Shown here one piece after another: positions 5,598-6,498 of a stretch of 6,498 bases of DNA (positions are counted from its first letter, which is position 1; every line of letters starts with the position of its first letter). Below the pieces are notes generated by a model. The model saw only the letters and a program-made list of their open reading frames with translations. It made no database searches and had not been told where the DNA came from. The DNA is from Gemmataceae bacterium (GTDB lineage Bacteria; Planctomycetota; Planctomycetia; Gemmatales; Gemmataceae). The position numbers and the translations under genes are program-made. The stretch lies in the NCBI GenBank assembly GCA_009691815.1, contig SIAL01000205.1, forward strand, positions 1 through 6,498. The letters are read 5' to 3'.

Positions 5598-6498
5598 TTA
5601 TCCCTTGCCAAGGACCTTTTTCGCCCGGGCACGGATCAAAAGATCCTCATGTTCCAAGAGGATCTTGGCATGCGGGCCTTGGACCCAGCCGATCGGAACT
5701 TTCCCCGATTCCAACGCGTCCAGTAATACCGTCGCCCGTTGGGCATTGCGAACTAGGCCCCCAAAAGCCATATTTCGGTTCTCTTGATTGAGGCGTGCCA
5801 AAACCCCAACAAGGATTCCCGCCACCTTTTCATGGGGAATATCCGATAGGCCACTGACCGCCCCCATCACCAATTCATCATCGGTCCCGGAAGCCAGATA
5901 TTTTTGCAACTGGGCTCCCCGTTTGTCGAATCCTTCCATGGCAATCATGCGAAGGGCATCATACCGCGTCCCGGTTTTGACCTTTTCATTATCAGTCATG
6001 GTTACCGCCAAATTCAGCGACCTTTTGTACCGGCGATGGAGGTCCGGGTTGGGCACTAGCAGCGTTTCGAGCCAGGAAATCGGCCATTGGTTGACAAGGG
6101 TGAGGCCATTGATGATCCCGCCCCCCACAACAACGGCCTGCCAATCGCGTAGGGGTTGGTTATTATGGGGCAAAGATACCGCCAGAACTTCCGCAATCAC
6201 GGCCTTGTTGGTGGATTTTGCGGCATGGATAGCGACTCGCCAAATCATAGGGATCCTTCGATATTCTTCTTCCTCATTCATGGGTAGGTCATCCGTCATC
6301 GCCACAATCAAGGCGGCCGCCATTGGCAAGTTTCTCTCAATAAGGCGCTGTTTGCGCTCTTCTTTTTCTTTTGGATCAAGTAGGATCTTGGCAATTCCCC
6401 CGGCGTGACCCGGATCGGCGTTAGTCCCTTCGATGGTACTCCCCACAGGAACCCCGCCAGGAACCACCAGATGGACCCCCTTTAGGTCAATCAGGGCA
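5598..6498 (-). CDS. HEAT/ARM-like helical-repeat protein, C-terminal part (runs off right edge)
   Basis: The frame enters from the right edge with ALIDLKGVHLVVPGG and ends at TAA (5600-5598), giving 299 residues. A GTG at 6467 could be read as a start, but the open frame continues upstream with sensible sequence, so the gene is probably 5'-truncated. The visible part is mostly amphipathic helices arranged as repeats: IPMIWRVAIHAAKSTNKAVI, a conserved-looking LRDWQAVVVGGGIINGLT (about 116-133), DDELVMGAVSGLSDIPHEKV and an IRARAKKVLGKG end. The last 40 residues, from LLDALESGKVP to IRARAKK, resemble from memory the helical segment that precedes the haem-binding C-x2-C-H domain in planctomycete membrane-bound dehydrogenase/cytochrome proteins. 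Here the protein ends at that point, with no C-x2-C-H motif. HEAT-like is fairly likely; the exact family is uncertain. It lies upstream of the kinase gene in the same orientation. Confidence 0.75.
   Translation of the reverse strand, partial: ALIDLKGVHLVVPGGVPVGSTIEGTNADPGHAGGIAKILLDPKEKEERKQRLIERNLPMAAALIVAMTDDLPMNEEEEYRRIPMIWRVAIHAAKSTNKAVIAEVLAVSLPHNNQPLRDWQAVVVGGGIINGLTLVNQWPISWLETLLVPNPDLHRRYKRSLNLAVTMTDNEKVKTGTRYDALRMIAMEGFDKRGAQLQKYLASGTDDELVMGAVSGLSDIPHEKVAGILVGVLARLNQENRNMAFGGLVRNAQRATVLLDALESGKVPIGWVQGPHAKILLEHEDLLIRARAKKVLGKG

Noticed and set aside
5788..6408. Long plus-strand open frame of about 206 codons opposite the helical-repeat gene.
   Set aside because: It is antisense to a frame with clear protein character; its translation is rich in Ser and Arg, shows no domain, and has no supporting ribosome-binding site.

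Overview
The window looks like chromosomal DNA of a planctomycete, probably of the Gemmatales/Gemmataceae type. This rests on protein architecture, as there is no rRNA or marker gene. The main clues are a Ser/Thr kinase with an N-terminal H-x3-C-x2-C motif, a membrane helix, a GFEWYYWRREL linker and a WD40-like tail, all on one chain. A secreted LamG-domain protein and a helical-repeat protein of the style common in planctomycete genomes support it. Base composition looks roughly balanced, lower in GC than many described Gemmata genomes. I see no tRNA, rRNA, CRISPR array, insertion sequence or prophage gene.

Layout: (1) Positions 1-796, minus strand: the N-terminal part of a secreted or membrane-anchored LamG (concanavalin-like) protein, running off the left edge. 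(2) Positions 797-926: a divergent intergenic region of 130 bases with a bulged inverted repeat and the ribosome-binding site of the next gene. (3) Positions 927-2321, plus strand: an exported protein of unknown function, ending in tandem stops (TAA TAG). (4) A 48-base convergent gap. (5) Positions 2370-5465, minus strand: one long receptor-like kinase/WD40 reading frame of about 1,031 codons, interrupted by two in-frame stops, TAG at 5018-5016 and TGA at 3542-3540. The frame is otherwise continuous and the catalytic residues are intact. (6) Positions 5466-5597: a 132-base gap with a weak promoter candidate. (7) Positions 5598-6498, minus strand: the C-terminal 299 residues of a helical-repeat (HEAT/ARM-like) protein that runs off the right edge.

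How the genes may work together: the helical-repeat gene and the kinase gene lie in the same orientation, but the gap leaves room for a separate promoter. The LamG and unknown exported genes are divergent. If functional, the kinase would be a membrane receptor with a cytoplasmic kinase domain and a WD40-like domain beyond the membrane helix. The most noteworthy feature is the doubly interrupted kinase gene: a young pseudogene, sequence error, or (less likely) a read-through gene. I found no convincing new multi-gene system here.
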